From the NCBI RefSeq assembly GCF_047718555.1, contig NZ_JBDNRK010000018.1, positions 5,840-69,839 of the forward strand: a stretch of 64,000 nt of DNA, written 5' to 3'. Positions 26,163-34,820 of this stretch are shown piece by piece (within the stretch, counting starts at the first letter, position 1; every line of letters starts with the position of its first letter). Source of the stretch: Clostridium_I sp047718555. GTDB taxonomy: Bacteria; Bacillota; Clostridia; Clostridiales; Clostridiaceae. The position numbers and the translations under genes are program-made. The notes below the pieces were generated by a model. It saw only the letters and a program-made list of their open reading frames with translations. It did no database searches and was not told the origin of the DNA.

Positions 26163-26630
26163 ATGTATCATAATAAATATACGACACCTAAAGCAAAGCA
26201 TGACAGTTCAATGATTCAACCTATGATGCCAAATATTGAGTACTTATTTAGAGGAGAAGAATTCCAAGAGAATAAAATAAATAATATAAACATAACTTCA
26301 CCTATGCAGCAAAATATTATTCCACCTTCACAACAAAATACTATTCCATCTGTACAACAAAATGCAGTTGCACCTGTACAACAGATGCCTAATGTAGGAA
26401 ATGTGGAGCAAAAAATGCCAAACGTAAATGCCAATTCATCAAAAATGGATATGAAAAAAATAAAAACAGATGCAGAAAAAATTGTAAAAATGTTTGAACA
26501 AAGTAATCCAGATATTCTAAATGCATTAATAAATTGTAGTATATCAGTATTTGCAGCAAGAAAGTATTTGTGTAAAGTTGTTGAAATGACACTTATGCAT
26601 CATCATAAAATGCATAAAACTAAAAAATAA
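26163..26630 (+). CDS. Gln/Pro/Asn-rich protein of unknown family
   Basis: A 155-residue protein whose middle (about 48-85) repeats a QQN-I/A-P-P unit (QQNIIPPSQQNTIPSVQQN), followed by a helical C-terminal domain (about 100-145, KKIKTDAEKIVKMFEQSNPDILNALINCSISVFAARKYL) and a His/Lys tail. The start at 26163 has GCAGGAGG upstream; an earlier in-frame codon at 26130 has none. It diverges from the poly-Arg protein with a shared 139-bp region, so the two may be co-regulated. Spore surface is a guess. Confidence 0.65.
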   Translation: MYHNKYTTPKAKHDSSMIQPMMPNIEYLFRGEEFQENKINNINITSPMQQNIIPPSQQNTIPSVQQNAVAPVQQMPNVGNVEQKMPNVNANSSKMDMKKIKTDAEKIVKMFEQSNPDILNALINCSISVFAARKYLCKVVEMTLMHHHKMHKTKK

Positions 26631-26646
26631 TTATAGAATGAAAAAA

Positions 26647-26677
26647 GGATTTAGATTAGTTTCTAAATCCTCTTTTT
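26647..26677 (+). terminator. Terminator of the Gln/Pro-rich protein gene
   Basis: GGATTTAGA (26647-26655) pairs with TCTAAATCC (26662-26670), then TCTTTTT. Confidence 0.85.
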
Positions 26678-26775
26678 ATGCGAAAAATATACATAATGAT
26701 AACATGAGATAACCATAGATTAGTTTTAAGTTATAAGCTTTAGTGAACAAGACAAGAAATAGAATAATAAATTAA

Positions 26776-26825
26776 TTGACATTAATAAAAATATTACTTA
26801 TAATTTGATTGAATAAATGTTCAAT
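26776..26825 (+). promoter_or_regulatory. Sigma-A promoter with TetR-type operator
   Basis: Perfect TTGACA (26776-26781) and TATAAT (26799-26804) with a 17-bp spacer. Three bases after the -10 lies ATTGAA-TAAATG-TTCAAT (26808-26825), a perfect 6-6-6 inverted repeat across the start of transcription and just before the tetR-type gene. Autorepression is the simple reading. Confidence 0.75.
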
Positions 26826-26841
26826 GAAAAGAGAGGTTAAT

Positions 26842-27456
26842 ATGCCAAAAACAGAAGAACAAAATCAAAAAATATTAGATAAAAGAAAAGAAGAAATATT
26901 AGAAGCTGCTCTGGAGGAATTTTCACGTAAGGGGTACAGCGGTGCTAAAATTTCAGACATTGTAAAGAGAGCCGGAATTAGTCAAGGATTGATATATCAC
27001 TACTACAAATCAAAGGATGAATTATATTTAGCAGTTATTGAAAAATCTTTAGATTCATCTATGATTTTAAGTACAATTGTAGCACAGTATAATTTAAAGG
27101 GATGGAATGCCCTAGTAGCTATGACAGAGTGGATAATACAGTGGCTTAAAAGTGGAGGAGAAGGAAAGCTGCGTTTCTTTTTTATTCAGCAAGCAGCTAT
27201 GCTTGAGCCTAAGCCGGAAGGAGTAAAGCAGGCACTTGCCAAATCAATGCGCATGAATGAATTTACAGCAAATTTGATTAAAGAAGCTCAAGAAGAGGGA
27301 ATGGTTATTGAGGGCGATCCTTTAAAGATTACATTCTTATATTGGGCTCTGATTCATGGAATAATAATGAATTATGCTACTATAGAAAATATAGGGTTAG
27401 AGCGTGTTGGCACTATACCCGAAGCAGATATTATTTTAAGAATTATAAAAAAATAA
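26842..27456 (+). CDS. TetR/AcrR-family transcriptional regulator
   Basis: A 204-residue repressor. The N-terminal helix-turn-helix is ILEAALEEFSRKGYSGAKISDIVKRAGISQGLIYHYYKSKDELY (about 22-65), followed by an all-helical ligand domain. The ATG at 26842 (GAGAGG upstream) is chosen over a TTG at 26809, which lies within the operator. It probably controls itself and the oxidoreductase 78 bp downstream; ATTGAATGAATATTTAAT near 27491 resembles half of its operator. Confidence 0.9.
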   Translation: MPKTEEQNQKILDKRKEEILEAALEEFSRKGYSGAKISDIVKRAGISQGLIYHYYKSKDELYLAVIEKSLDSSMILSTIVAQYNLKGWNALVAMTEWIIQWLKSGGEGKLRFFFIQQAAMLEPKPEGVKQALAKSMRMNEFTANLIKEAQEEGMVIEGDPLKITFLYWALIHGIIMNYATIENIGLERVGTIPEADIILRIIKK

Positions 27457-27534
27457 AGCTAGTATTCACTAGCTGTTAATTTAGAATGATTATTGAATGA
27501 ATATTTAATCTAAAACATAGGAGGAAATTAAATT

Positions 27535-29025
27535 ATGAAAAAAGTAACAATTATTGGCGCAGGTATATCAGGATTAAGTGCAGGAATATTTGGTAGAAAA
27601 TTGGGGTTCGATACTGAAATCTATGAAATGCATTCTATACCAGGCGGAGAGTGTACTGGCTGGAACAGAAATGGATATCACTTTGATAATTGCATACATT
27701 GGCTTACGGGGACAAAGAAAGAAACAGATTTATACAAAATATGGAGTGAATTAGGGGCCTTAAAAAATACAGAAGTATATAATTTTGATTATCTTTTTTC
27801 AGTAAAACATAATAACCAAACTCTCTATTTATATAAAGATATAAATAAACTTAAACAACATCTTCTTGAAATATCTCCAGAGGATAGGAAAGAAATTTTA
27901 GAATTTATTAACATAGTAAAGAAAATACAAAAATTAACTATGCCAACGAAGAAGCCTATGGATATGATGAATTTTTTTGACTATATTAAGCTTTCAAAGG
28001 ATTTTGGAGCCTTTAGTAAACATATCATTCAGTTAAATAAACTATCTATAGAGGAATATTCAAGTAAATTTAAAAGTACAATCATAAGAAGAGCTTTTAT
28101 AGAAGGCCTTCCAAATGGATATAGTTCAGCAGCATTATTTTTTGAATTAGGTACATTCACTTCAGAAAATGGAGGATGGCCTAAAGGTGGATCTTTAGCC
28201 ATGGCTTTAAGAATGGAAAAAGAATATAAGGCTTTAGGTGGGAAGATAAGGTATAATTCAAAGGTTAAAAGAATTATAATAGAAAATGGAGCAGCTAAAG
28301 CTATAGAACTTGAAGATGGAGAAATCATTAGTGGCGACTATCTTATTCCGGCAGTTGATGCCAATATGTTAATGAACAATTTCTTAGAAAACAAATACAG
28401 AGATAAGGTCTTTGATACTCAGTTTAACAATCCTGAAAAATATCATATTCACAGTAGTGTAAATATAGGTCTTGGAGTGAAATGTGATCTATCAAAAAGA
28501 GATCACTCAGCTTCCTTTGAGGTTGAGCCCTTCAAGTGCGGAGAACTTATGGTCAATACAATTGGAATAAAGCATTATTGTCATGAGGAGAGCTTTTCTC
28601 CTAAAGGATGTTCTGTAATAAGAATCAATATTTTGTGTAATGATTATGACTATTGGAAAAATTTAAAGAAAAATGACAAAAATCAATATTATGATGAAAA
28701 GGAAAATATAGCAAAAGAAATTATGCTGAGAGTAGAAAAAATATATCCTGAAACAAAAGGTAATTTTGAAGTCTACGATGTATGTACACCAGTTACCTAT
28801 GAGAGATATTGTGGAGCATATAAAGGTGCTTGGATGGGATTTGACTTAACTCCTAAAGTTAAAAACCTGATGCATAAAGGTAGAATTAATGGAATCGATA
28901 ATCTTTATACAGCAGGTCAATGGGAAATGATGCCAGGCGGGTTACCATCGGCTTGTCTTGCTGGGAAATGGGCAATACAAAGAATTTGTAAGAAGGAAAG
29001 GATAAAGTTTACATTCAAATACTGA
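27535..29025 (+). CDS. FAD-dependent oxidoreductase, phytoene desaturase/CrtI-like
   Basis: A 496-residue flavoprotein of the NAD(P)/FAD amine-oxidase-like group. The N-terminal Rossmann motif is VTIIGAGISGLSAGIFGRKLG with IYEMHSIPGGECTGWNRNGYHFDNCIHWL. The C-terminal FAD segment is NLYTAGQWEMMPGGLPSACLAGKWA. Clostridial members are often called phytoene desaturase-like, but no carotenoid genes are near, so the substrate is unknown. AGGAGG precedes the ATG. It likely forms a unit with the TetR gene. Confidence 0.88.
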   Translation: MKKVTIIGAGISGLSAGIFGRKLGFDTEIYEMHSIPGGECTGWNRNGYHFDNCIHWLTGTKKETDLYKIWSELGALKNTEVYNFDYLFSVKHNNQTLYLYKDINKLKQHLLEISPEDRKEILEFINIVKKIQKLTMPTKKPMDMMNFFDYIKLSKDFGAFSKHIIQLNKLSIEEYSSKFKSTIIRRAFIEGLPNGYSSAALFFELGTFTSENGGWPKGGSLAMALRMEKEYKALGGKIRYNSKVKRIIIENGAAKAIELEDGEIISGDYLIPAVDANMLMNNFLENKYRDKVFDTQFNNPEKYHIHSSVNIGLGVKCDLSKRDHSASFEVEPFKCGELMVNTIGIKHYCHEESFSPKGCSVIRINILCNDYDYWKNLKKNDKNQYYDEKENIAKEIMLRVEKIYPETKGNFEVYDVCTPVTYERYCGAYKGAWMGFDLTPKVKNLMHKGRINGIDNLYTAGQWEMMPGGLPSACLAGKWAIQRICKKERIKFTFKY

Positions 29026-29126
29026 TTTGTTACAAATTATTACATAATGTATAAATATAAAAAGTTACAACATACTAACAGTATATAGTTATATAAATAA
29101 AATATTAATAGAGGATGTGTTTTAAA

Positions 29127-29504
29127 GTGAGAAGGCTTAAAACTTTTAATAAGACAGCTATTATACTGTTAGCTTTTGCTATCACACCATTTTTGTTTGC
29201 CGGATGTGGTAATAAAAACCCTTCAAGTTATCAAAATTCAGCGCAAAATTTAATTGGAAAAGAGCCTAATAAAGACCAAGTTAAGAAAAGTTATGATGCT
29301 ACCCTTCAAACATTAGTAAATGATGCTACAATAACTAAGGATCAAGCCGCTGCTGTGTTGAATTCTCTTATGGCAAACATAGGTAATATCGGTGAAGAGA
29401 GCAGAGAAAAACAAAGAGATAGTTTAAATAAATTAGTAAATGATAAAGTTATTACACAGCAGCAAGCAGATAAGATAATAAATGCTTTAAAATTGAATAA
29501 GTAG
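29127..29504 (+). CDS. Small lipoprotein with two helical repeats
   Basis: About 125 residues. The N-terminus has a basic start, a hydrophobic stretch and the lipobox LFAGC, so it is a lipoprotein on the outer face of the membrane. The mature part repeats one motif twice: TLVNDATITKDQAAAVLNSL and KLVNDKVITQQQADKIINAL. No family assigned. I choose the GTG at 29127, since AGAGG overlaps the ATG at 29115. Confidence 0.7.
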   Translation: MRRLKTFNKTAIILLAFAITPFLFAGCGNKNPSSYQNSAQNLIGKEPNKDQVKKSYDATLQTLVNDATITKDQAAAVLNSLMANIGNIGEESREKQRDSLNKLVNDKVITQQQADKIINALKLNK

Positions 29505-29616
29505 TTATGTTGTGTTAAGAAAAATTAATTTATCTTAAAGCAATGGTTACAATATTGAAAAGAAATTGTAATAACTTATTGATATTATGATATAGACATG
29601 AAATAATCCTTATTTT

Positions 29617-29647
29617 GCACTGACAGAAATGTTGGTGTATTTTTTTA
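29617..29647 (+). terminator. Terminator after the lipoprotein gene
   Basis: GCACTGACA (29617-29625) pairs, with G-U pairs, to TGTTGGTGT (29630-29638), then ATTTTTTT. Confidence 0.6.
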
Positions 29648-29741
29648 TAATAAATCTTGCAGAATACGTTTACAAATCAAAGAAAAAATACTATAATTTA
29701 GTAGAAGAATTTATACCCCAAAATAGAAATATATATAGAAA

Positions 29742-29776
29742 AAGCATTAGTAGAAATACTGATGCCTTTTTTGTTT
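29742..29776 (+). terminator. Second terminator in a gene-free stretch
   Basis: GCATTAGT pairs with ACTGATGC, then CTTTTTTG. It ends 130 bp after the lipoprotein terminator with no gene between, so it may close a small RNA transcribed from about 29660-29740. Confidence 0.45.
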
Positions 29777-29903
29777 AAACTATATTAATCTATAATTTAA
29801 GTCAATATACACAACATTTTACCGAATCGAAAATAATAAAAGGAATAAAGTTATTAATAATACATAAACTCTTAGAAGATTATGCGAAAGGAATTTATTT
29901 TAT

Positions 29904-30230
29904 ATGAGTGATTTCAACCCTCATGACTTTGAGAAAATACTAAATAATATAAAACATAAAACAAGTACTTTTGTTGAATGCGATACTGTAAAACCAATTG
30001 AAAGTAACCTTAATACTAAAAGCATGATGTTTAAGTCTAAAAACAATACTAAAAAAGATGGAATGATTATAGTTGGAGAAGATAAAGGTTTAATTGCAGT
30101 AGATATAAGTGGAGCTGATAATGCTGTAAGAAGTTTTGTTCTCAGAAACCAGTATGACATAGATGGAATTAATAATATAATTATATGGTTTAAAGAGAAT
30201 TATGCATTAGAAGAAAGTCTTATTAAATAG
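29904..30230 (+). CDS. Unknown 108-residue protein
   Basis: I do not recognise it. A hydrophilic N-terminus (MSDFNPHDFEKILNNIKHKT) leads to a predicted beta-strand pair around DGMIIVGEDKGLIAVDISGA (about 52-71) and a C-terminal helix IIIWFKENYALEESLI. No signal peptide, membrane segment or cysteine pair. AAAGG lies before the ATG at longer spacing than usual. It has its own terminator. Confidence 0.6.
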   Translation: MSDFNPHDFEKILNNIKHKTSTFVECDTVKPIESNLNTKSMMFKSKNNTKKDGMIIVGEDKGLIAVDISGADNAVRSFVLRNQYDIDGINNIIIWFKENYALEESLIK

Positions 30231-30291
30231 GTTTCTGCTTCATCTTTAAATAATTCCATTACAGTTGTTATGACTTAATAAAAATGTTGAA

Positions 30292-30318
30292 AGGAATCGT
30301 TAATGCGGTTCTTTTTTA
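30292..30318 (+). terminator. Terminator of the 108-residue protein gene
   Basis: GGAATCG pairs with GCGGTTC around TTAAT, followed by TTTTTT. Confidence 0.65.
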
Positions 30319-30347
30319 ATGGGAAAATATATAATTATACAAGTTAT

Positions 30348-30381
30348 CTTAATGTTCTCTTAACATTAAATCTGATAAAAT
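30348..30381 (+). promoter_or_regulatory. OmpR/PhoP-type operator and -10 of the response regulator gene
   Basis: Direct repeats TTAATG (30349-30354) and TTAACA (30360-30365) are spaced 11 bp start to start, as in PhoP boxes. A -10 TAAAAT (30376-30381) follows 8 bp after the repeat block CTTAATGTT-CTC-TTAACATT. No -35 box is needed in this class. Confidence 0.65.
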
Positions 30382-30420
30382 ATTATATTGGGACTTTTAA
30401 AATTTAAAGAAGGTGAGAAT

Positions 30421-31092
30421 ATGAATTTATTAATAGTAGAAGATGATAAAGAACTATGTGCTTTATTAAAAGACGGTTTAAAAAAATATAATTATATATG
30501 TGATACTGCCTATGATGGGGAAGAAGGGTTGTATTATATAGGAATAAATGAATATGATGCAATAATTCTAGATATAAATTTACCTAAGATTGATGGAATA
30601 ACCCTCTGCAAAACTGTAAGAGAAAAACTTATAACAACACCAATAATAATGCTGACAGCAAGGACAGATACAGAGGATAAAATAATTGGGCTGGACAGCG
30701 GGGCAGATGACTATTTAGGAAAGCCCTTTGCACTTAAAGAATTGAGAGCCAGACTACACGCTTTAATCAGACGTAATTATAATAAGCCTTCCAATATAAT
30801 TAAAATAGGAGAATTATTCATAAATACTAAGGAAAAAACAGCAGCGTTAAATGAAGAAGAAATTGAATTAACTGCAAGAGAATATGATATTTTAGAATTA
30901 TTATGTTATAATTACCCAGGAATTTTGTCATCAGAGAAAATAATCGAACATGTATGGGGAGCAGAAAGCAACGAATTTTCTAATGTCATTAGAGTACATA
31001 TTACCAACTTAAGGAGAAAATTAAAAGATAGTAATGGCGAAACTTTAATTGAAACATTGAGAGGAAAGGGATATAGAATATGCTTAAAATAA
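30421..31092 (+). CDS. OmpR-family response regulator
   Basis: A 223-residue two-component regulator. The receiver domain has the acidic pair in VEDDKEL, the phosphoacceptor Asp in AIILDINLPKIDGI (about residue 51), Thr in IMLTART and Lys in DDYLGKPFALKELRARL. The C-terminal winged helix (about 125-223) has LTAREYDILELLCYNYPGILSSEKI and VHITNLRRKL. The ATG at 30421 has GAAGGTG upstream. Its end overlaps the kinase start by 13 bp. It should bind the shared operators at 30348 and 32801. Confidence 0.93.
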   Translation: MNLLIVEDDKELCALLKDGLKKYNYICDTAYDGEEGLYYIGINEYDAIILDINLPKIDGITLCKTVREKLITTPIIMLTARTDTEDKIIGLDSGADDYLGKPFALKELRARLHALIRRNYNKPSNIIKIGELFINTKEKTAALNEEEIELTAREYDILELLCYNYPGILSSEKIIEHVWGAESNEFSNVIRVHITNLRRKLKDSNGETLIETLRGKGYRICLK

Positions 31093-32519
31093 GAAATAGA
31101 ATAGCATTATTATATAGCTTGCTTACTATTGCTTTAATCATTATTTGTGTAATTTTATTTTACTGCTTTTTAAAAATAAATATCGATAGACAGCCTATAC
31201 TATCAAGTATTATATCTAATAAATCTTATAATGTATCTATACCAAAAGAGAAAGGAGCAAAAGCTAATGATGCAAATAATAAGATTACCATAGCTTTAAA
31301 AGATAATAGTATTAACAATAGCATAGGAAAAGATTTATATTCTAAAAACTCTCTTCTTATGATTCTAGATAAAGATAATAATGTCCTTTATTCAGAACAT
31401 TTACCAAATAATTTTGATGAAAATCTAATAAATAAAGCTTACGGAGCCAAAGGTATAGAATCGAATTTTAAAAATATGAATGAAAATGATATTATAAATA
31501 ATCATAATAAAAATAATATACTTATTATTTTAGATGAAAATAACAAAGTTATTCGCTATCAAATATTACCTGATGATTTTCGTCTATATAACGGTGAAAA
31601 CTCCTCAAAGGTTATAAATCTCACTTGGGAAAATTTTCAAAATATATTTATGAATATTCTTTACCAAAGAATTATTTTAGTTATTTTGATAGTAATAGCT
31701 ATAATTTTAGTGATAAATTTTATTTTAAGCAGACAATATGCTTCCTTTGCATTAAGACCCTTAATTGAATTTACAGGTAAGGTTAAAAGGCAGAAAAATT
31801 TTGAAACTATAGAACTTATTGAACCCACAAAAACTAAAGATGAAATTTATGATTTAACAGTGGCTTATAATGAGGCTTTAAGTAAAGTCAAATTATCCTA
31901 CGAAAACCTGCAAAGATTAAATTCCTATGTCTCCCATGAACTTAGAAATTCCTTAGCAGTTTTAAGAGCTAAAATAGAAATCGGAGAAGATACTAAGGAA
32001 ATTACACAATATATAGATAGCTTAAATGGAGTTATTACTGATATTTTAGCTATGTCCACTTCCAGTTTATCCAATAATGAAGAGACAGTAGATTTAGCTT
32101 TAGTCTGTGCCAAGATAGTTGATGAATATACTGTAATTTTCAACAATATAAAATTTAATATGCCGGAAGATGGTGTTGAAGCAATTAAGGGAAAGGAAAT
32201 CTGGATAGAAAGATGTATTGTTAATCTTATTGATAATGCTATGAAATTTGTAGACAAAAATAAAACTAATAATGAAATAAATATCCAGGTTTCAGAAGAT
32301 GACACAAATATCATTGTAGAAGTTTATGATAATGGTATTGGTATTGATGCGTCTAAATTTCATGAAATATTTACACCTTACTATGGAACTAAAAGGAGAA
32401 CAAGTACAGGTATCGGCCTTGCCTATGTAAAACATGTAATGGATCTTCATAAAGGTAAAGTGTTAGTTGAAAGTAAGAAAGGGGAATATTCTAAATTTTC
32501 TTTAGTATTTTTTAAGTAA
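31080..32519 (+). CDS. Membrane sensor histidine kinase
   Basis: A 479-residue kinase. It has a transmembrane helix at about 7-29, an extracytoplasmic sensor loop (about 30-190) rich in Asn and Lys, and a second helix (about 198-220). H-box: SYVSHELRNSLAVLRAKIE (about 282). N-box: NLIDNAMKFV. G-boxes: DNGIGIDASKF and GTKRRTSTGIGLAYVKHVMDLH. It is translationally coupled to the response regulator. The sensor loop matches no domain I know. The signal may be the ligand of the solute-binding protein encoded next. Confidence 0.92.
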   Translation: MLKIRNRIALLYSLLTIALIIICVILFYCFLKINIDRQPILSSIISNKSYNVSIPKEKGAKANDANNKITIALKDNSINNSIGKDLYSKNSLLMILDKDNNVLYSEHLPNNFDENLINKAYGAKGIESNFKNMNENDIINNHNKNNILIILDENNKVIRYQILPDDFRLYNGENSSKVINLTWENFQNIFMNILYQRIILVILIVIAIILVINFILSRQYASFALRPLIEFTGKVKRQKNFETIELIEPTKTKDEIYDLTVAYNEALSKVKLSYENLQRLNSYVSHELRNSLAVLRAKIEIGEDTKEITQYIDSLNGVITDILAMSTSSLSNNEETVDLALVCAKIVDEYTVIFNNIKFNMPEDGVEAIKGKEIWIERCIVNLIDNAMKFVDKNKTNNEINIQVSEDDTNIIVEVYDNGIGIDASKFHEIFTPYYGTKRRTSTGIGLAYVKHVMDLHKGKVLVESKKGEYSKFSLVFFK

Positions 32520-32707
32520 TAATACATTTACATAAAATTAAGATATATCAATGCTTTGAGGGATTACTTGCCGAGTCAAAGTTAAAATTTTTATATTATT
32601 CTAAACTATATAATTTCAAATTTATAAATGGCTAAATAATGTTTCTTATAGATTTGGATATGAATTTTTATTAATAGATTTTTTGTGATATAAATTACAT
32701 AATTTAT

Positions 32708-32780
32708 ACTCCTGAAATTTGTAATTTCAGTATAGCTAACAAACAATGCTATAGGAATTACGAATTTTAGGAGTTTTTTA
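32708..32780 (+). terminator. Long terminator hairpin between kinase and solute-binding protein genes
   Basis: ACTCCTGAAATTTGTAATT (32708 on) folds on AATTACGAATTTTAGGAGT (ending 32774) with GTATAGC/GCTATAG near the loop, then TTTTTTATTT. It separates the two operons and leaves room for the promoter at 32801. Confidence 0.8.
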
Positions 32781-32800
32781 TTTATGCATAATAATACCAT

Positions 32801-32834
32801 CTTAACGTTATATTAACATTTCATTTGCTAATAT
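32801..32834 (+). promoter_or_regulatory. OmpR/PhoP-type operator and -10 of the transport operon
   Basis: CTTAACGTT-ATA-TTAACATT (32801-32820) repeats the operator upstream of the response regulator with only the third spacer and one arm base changed. The -10 TAATAT (32829-32834) again follows after exactly 8 bp. Confidence 0.65.
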
Positions 32835-32870
32835 AAAGACAACAAACAAAAATATTAAGAAGGTGAAGTA

Positions 32871-34229
32871 ATGAAGAGAAAAAAAATTATATTATTTATA
32901 ACCCTACTAATAATTATATCAGTTCTAGGTATTTATCCTGTAATAAATAAGAAAAATTTAAACTCCAAAGAGAGTAATACTTTAAAAATCTATCTTACAG
33001 GGAAAAATGGGAAATATGATAACAGGATGAAGGTGATTATTGATGAATTTGAAAAAAAATATCCTAATATAAAAATTGAAAAGGTAATAGTTGACAATAG
33101 TTTTGGAAATGAACAATATGCAAAAAAAATGCTTACAGATACTTTAGCAGGAAATGGTCCAGATATATTAGTTTTAGATAATATGAGTACAATAAATCTA
33201 GAAAAATCTGAAATGCTTCTAGATTTAAAACCTCTTATGGAACAGGATAAAGATTTAAAAAAAGAAGACTATAATACAAAAGTTATTGAGGCAGGCTTAT
33301 ACAATGGTAAACAGTTAATAATGCCTTTAGATTATTATATTAATGAATATATAACCACTGAACAGCTTTTAAAAGATAACAATATTAAATTGGAAGATAA
33401 GTACTCTCTAAAAGATTTTATGAATGCATTGGGTGGATATATTTCTTCAATAAATGGAAATAAAAATAAATTTCTCTTTGCCACGCCAATGAATATAGGA
33501 GATTTTTTAGCCAGCAGTGGTGAAGAATTTATTGATTACAACAATAAAAAAGTATATTTTGATAAACCAGAATTTAAAGAAATAATAGATAATTATAAGA
33601 AGATTTATAAATCATCTAAAAAGTCAGCAGACATTTCAGGTTATTTTGGCACTAATGGTTTTGAAGATTTAAAAAATGAGAGTGCTTTATTTTCAAATGA
33701 CCCTCTTATTATAAACGATACTTTCTTTGAATATGAATCTCTAATAAGTCAAGTTATGGGAGAAACACAAATTATAAATAGTATGCCAAGCTACAAAGGA
33801 GATGATAAACCTACTGCTATCATTGACCGCTCCTTAGCAATTAGTAAAAATTGTAAAAATAAATCGGCAGCATATAACTTTATAAAAATTGCTATTTCTG
33901 AGGATATACAATCATCACCTAATTTGTATTCCTCTATACCAGTTAATACAAAGGCTATAAAAGATTTGAAGCAGCAATATATGAATGAAGTAAATAATAT
34001 TTTTCAATTGCCTTTCATTAAAACAAAAATAGTAAAGCAGCCATTATCTGATAATTTGCAAAAATATTACAGCAAGGTAACAGATAATATACAAAATGCT
34101 GTGATTACTGATTACGAAGTAGATCAAATAATGATGGAATCTTTGACTCCATATTTTGAGGATAAGTCATCTTATGAAACTTGTGTAAGAGCTTTAGAAA
34201 ACAAAATCAAATTATATCTTAATGAGTAA
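32871..34229 (+). CDS. Extracellular solute-binding protein, family 1 type
   Basis: A 452-residue ABC binding protein. The N-terminus is a membrane anchor (KKIILFITLLIIISVLGIYPVI) without a clear lipobox Cys. The mature part has family features: IIDEFEKKYPNIKIEKV, a LTDTLAGNGPDILVLDNMS segment and IIDRSLAISKNCKNKSAAYNFIKIAIS. Such proteins bind sugars or other solutes. GAAGGTG precedes the ATG. It heads an operon that continues to 38881. The next ORF starts before its stop in another frame. Confidence 0.85.
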   Translation: MKRKKIILFITLLIIISVLGIYPVINKKNLNSKESNTLKIYLTGKNGKYDNRMKVIIDEFEKKYPNIKIEKVIVDNSFGNEQYAKKMLTDTLAGNGPDILVLDNMSTINLEKSEMLLDLKPLMEQDKDLKKEDYNTKVIEAGLYNGKQLIMPLDYYINEYITTEQLLKDNNIKLEDKYSLKDFMNALGGYISSINGNKNKFLFATPMNIGDFLASSGEEFIDYNNKKVYFDKPEFKEIIDNYKKIYKSSKKSADISGYFGTNGFEDLKNESALFSNDPLIINDTFFEYESLISQVMGETQIINSMPSYKGDDKPTAIIDRSLAISKNCKNKSAAYNFIKIAISEDIQSSPNLYSSIPVNTKAIKDLKQQYMNEVNNIFQLPFIKTKIVKQPLSDNLQKYYSKVTDNIQNAVITDYEVDQIMMESLTPYFEDKSSYETCVRALENKIKLYLNE

Positions 34230-34242
34230 AGGAGCTAATGTA

Positions 34243-34752
34243 ATGAAAAGTAAAAAAAATATAAAAATTGTGATAAGTGTAGTTAGTCTGGTTATTTTGA
34301 TGTTTGCAGCAGGATGTTCAAATACAAATACAAATAAAAATTCTGGCAATCAACAATCTTCAGCAACCAGTGGAAATTCCGAAAATAATAAATCTTCCAA
34401 TGCAGCATCACCAGATGACGAAGCAAAGAATGCAACCCTAAGCGGCACAGTAACAAAAACAGATGGAAACAAGATAACTATTATAAAAAAAATAGAAAAT
34501 AAGAATGGATCAGCATCAGCACCTAAAATAGGATCAGCAGAAGCGGCTAAAAATATGGTTACGTTTGAAGTTTATAATAACACTGCTGTAATTGTAAGAA
34601 CTGTAACTGGCAAAGGAGCGGCGAATTCAGTTGGAAAAGATACAACTGGCTCCATATCAGATATTAAAGTGGATTCATTTGTAGACGTGTGGACTAAAAA
34701 AGATGGAGATACAGTTACTGCTACAAAGGTAATAGTATATATATTTAATTAA
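34243..34752 (+). CDS. Lipoprotein with DUF5666-like beta domain
   Basis: Lipobox LMFAAGCS (about residues 21-28), then a low-complexity Asn/Ser linker (TNTNTNKNSGNQQSS), then a beta-rich domain: ATLSGTVTKTDGNKITIIKK ... VTFEVYNNTAVIVRTV ... VDSFVDVWTKKDGDTVTATKVIVYI. This pattern resembles DUF5666, an OB-like domain of unknown role. The ATG at 34243 (AAAGGAG upstream) is chosen over one at 34222. It lies inside a transport operon, so an accessory envelope role is likely. Confidence 0.7.
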   Translation: MKSKKNIKIVISVVSLVILMFAAGCSNTNTNKNSGNQQSSATSGNSENNKSSNAASPDDEAKNATLSGTVTKTDGNKITIIKKIENKNGSASAPKIGSAEAAKNMVTFEVYNNTAVIVRTVTGKGAANSVGKDTTGSISDIKVDSFVDVWTKKDGDTVTATKVIVYIFN

Positions 34753-34820
34753 GAAACGCTGGAGTAATAATATCACCAATTAAACATTATTTTTAACAAG
34801 TAAGGGAGGGAATAGAGATA

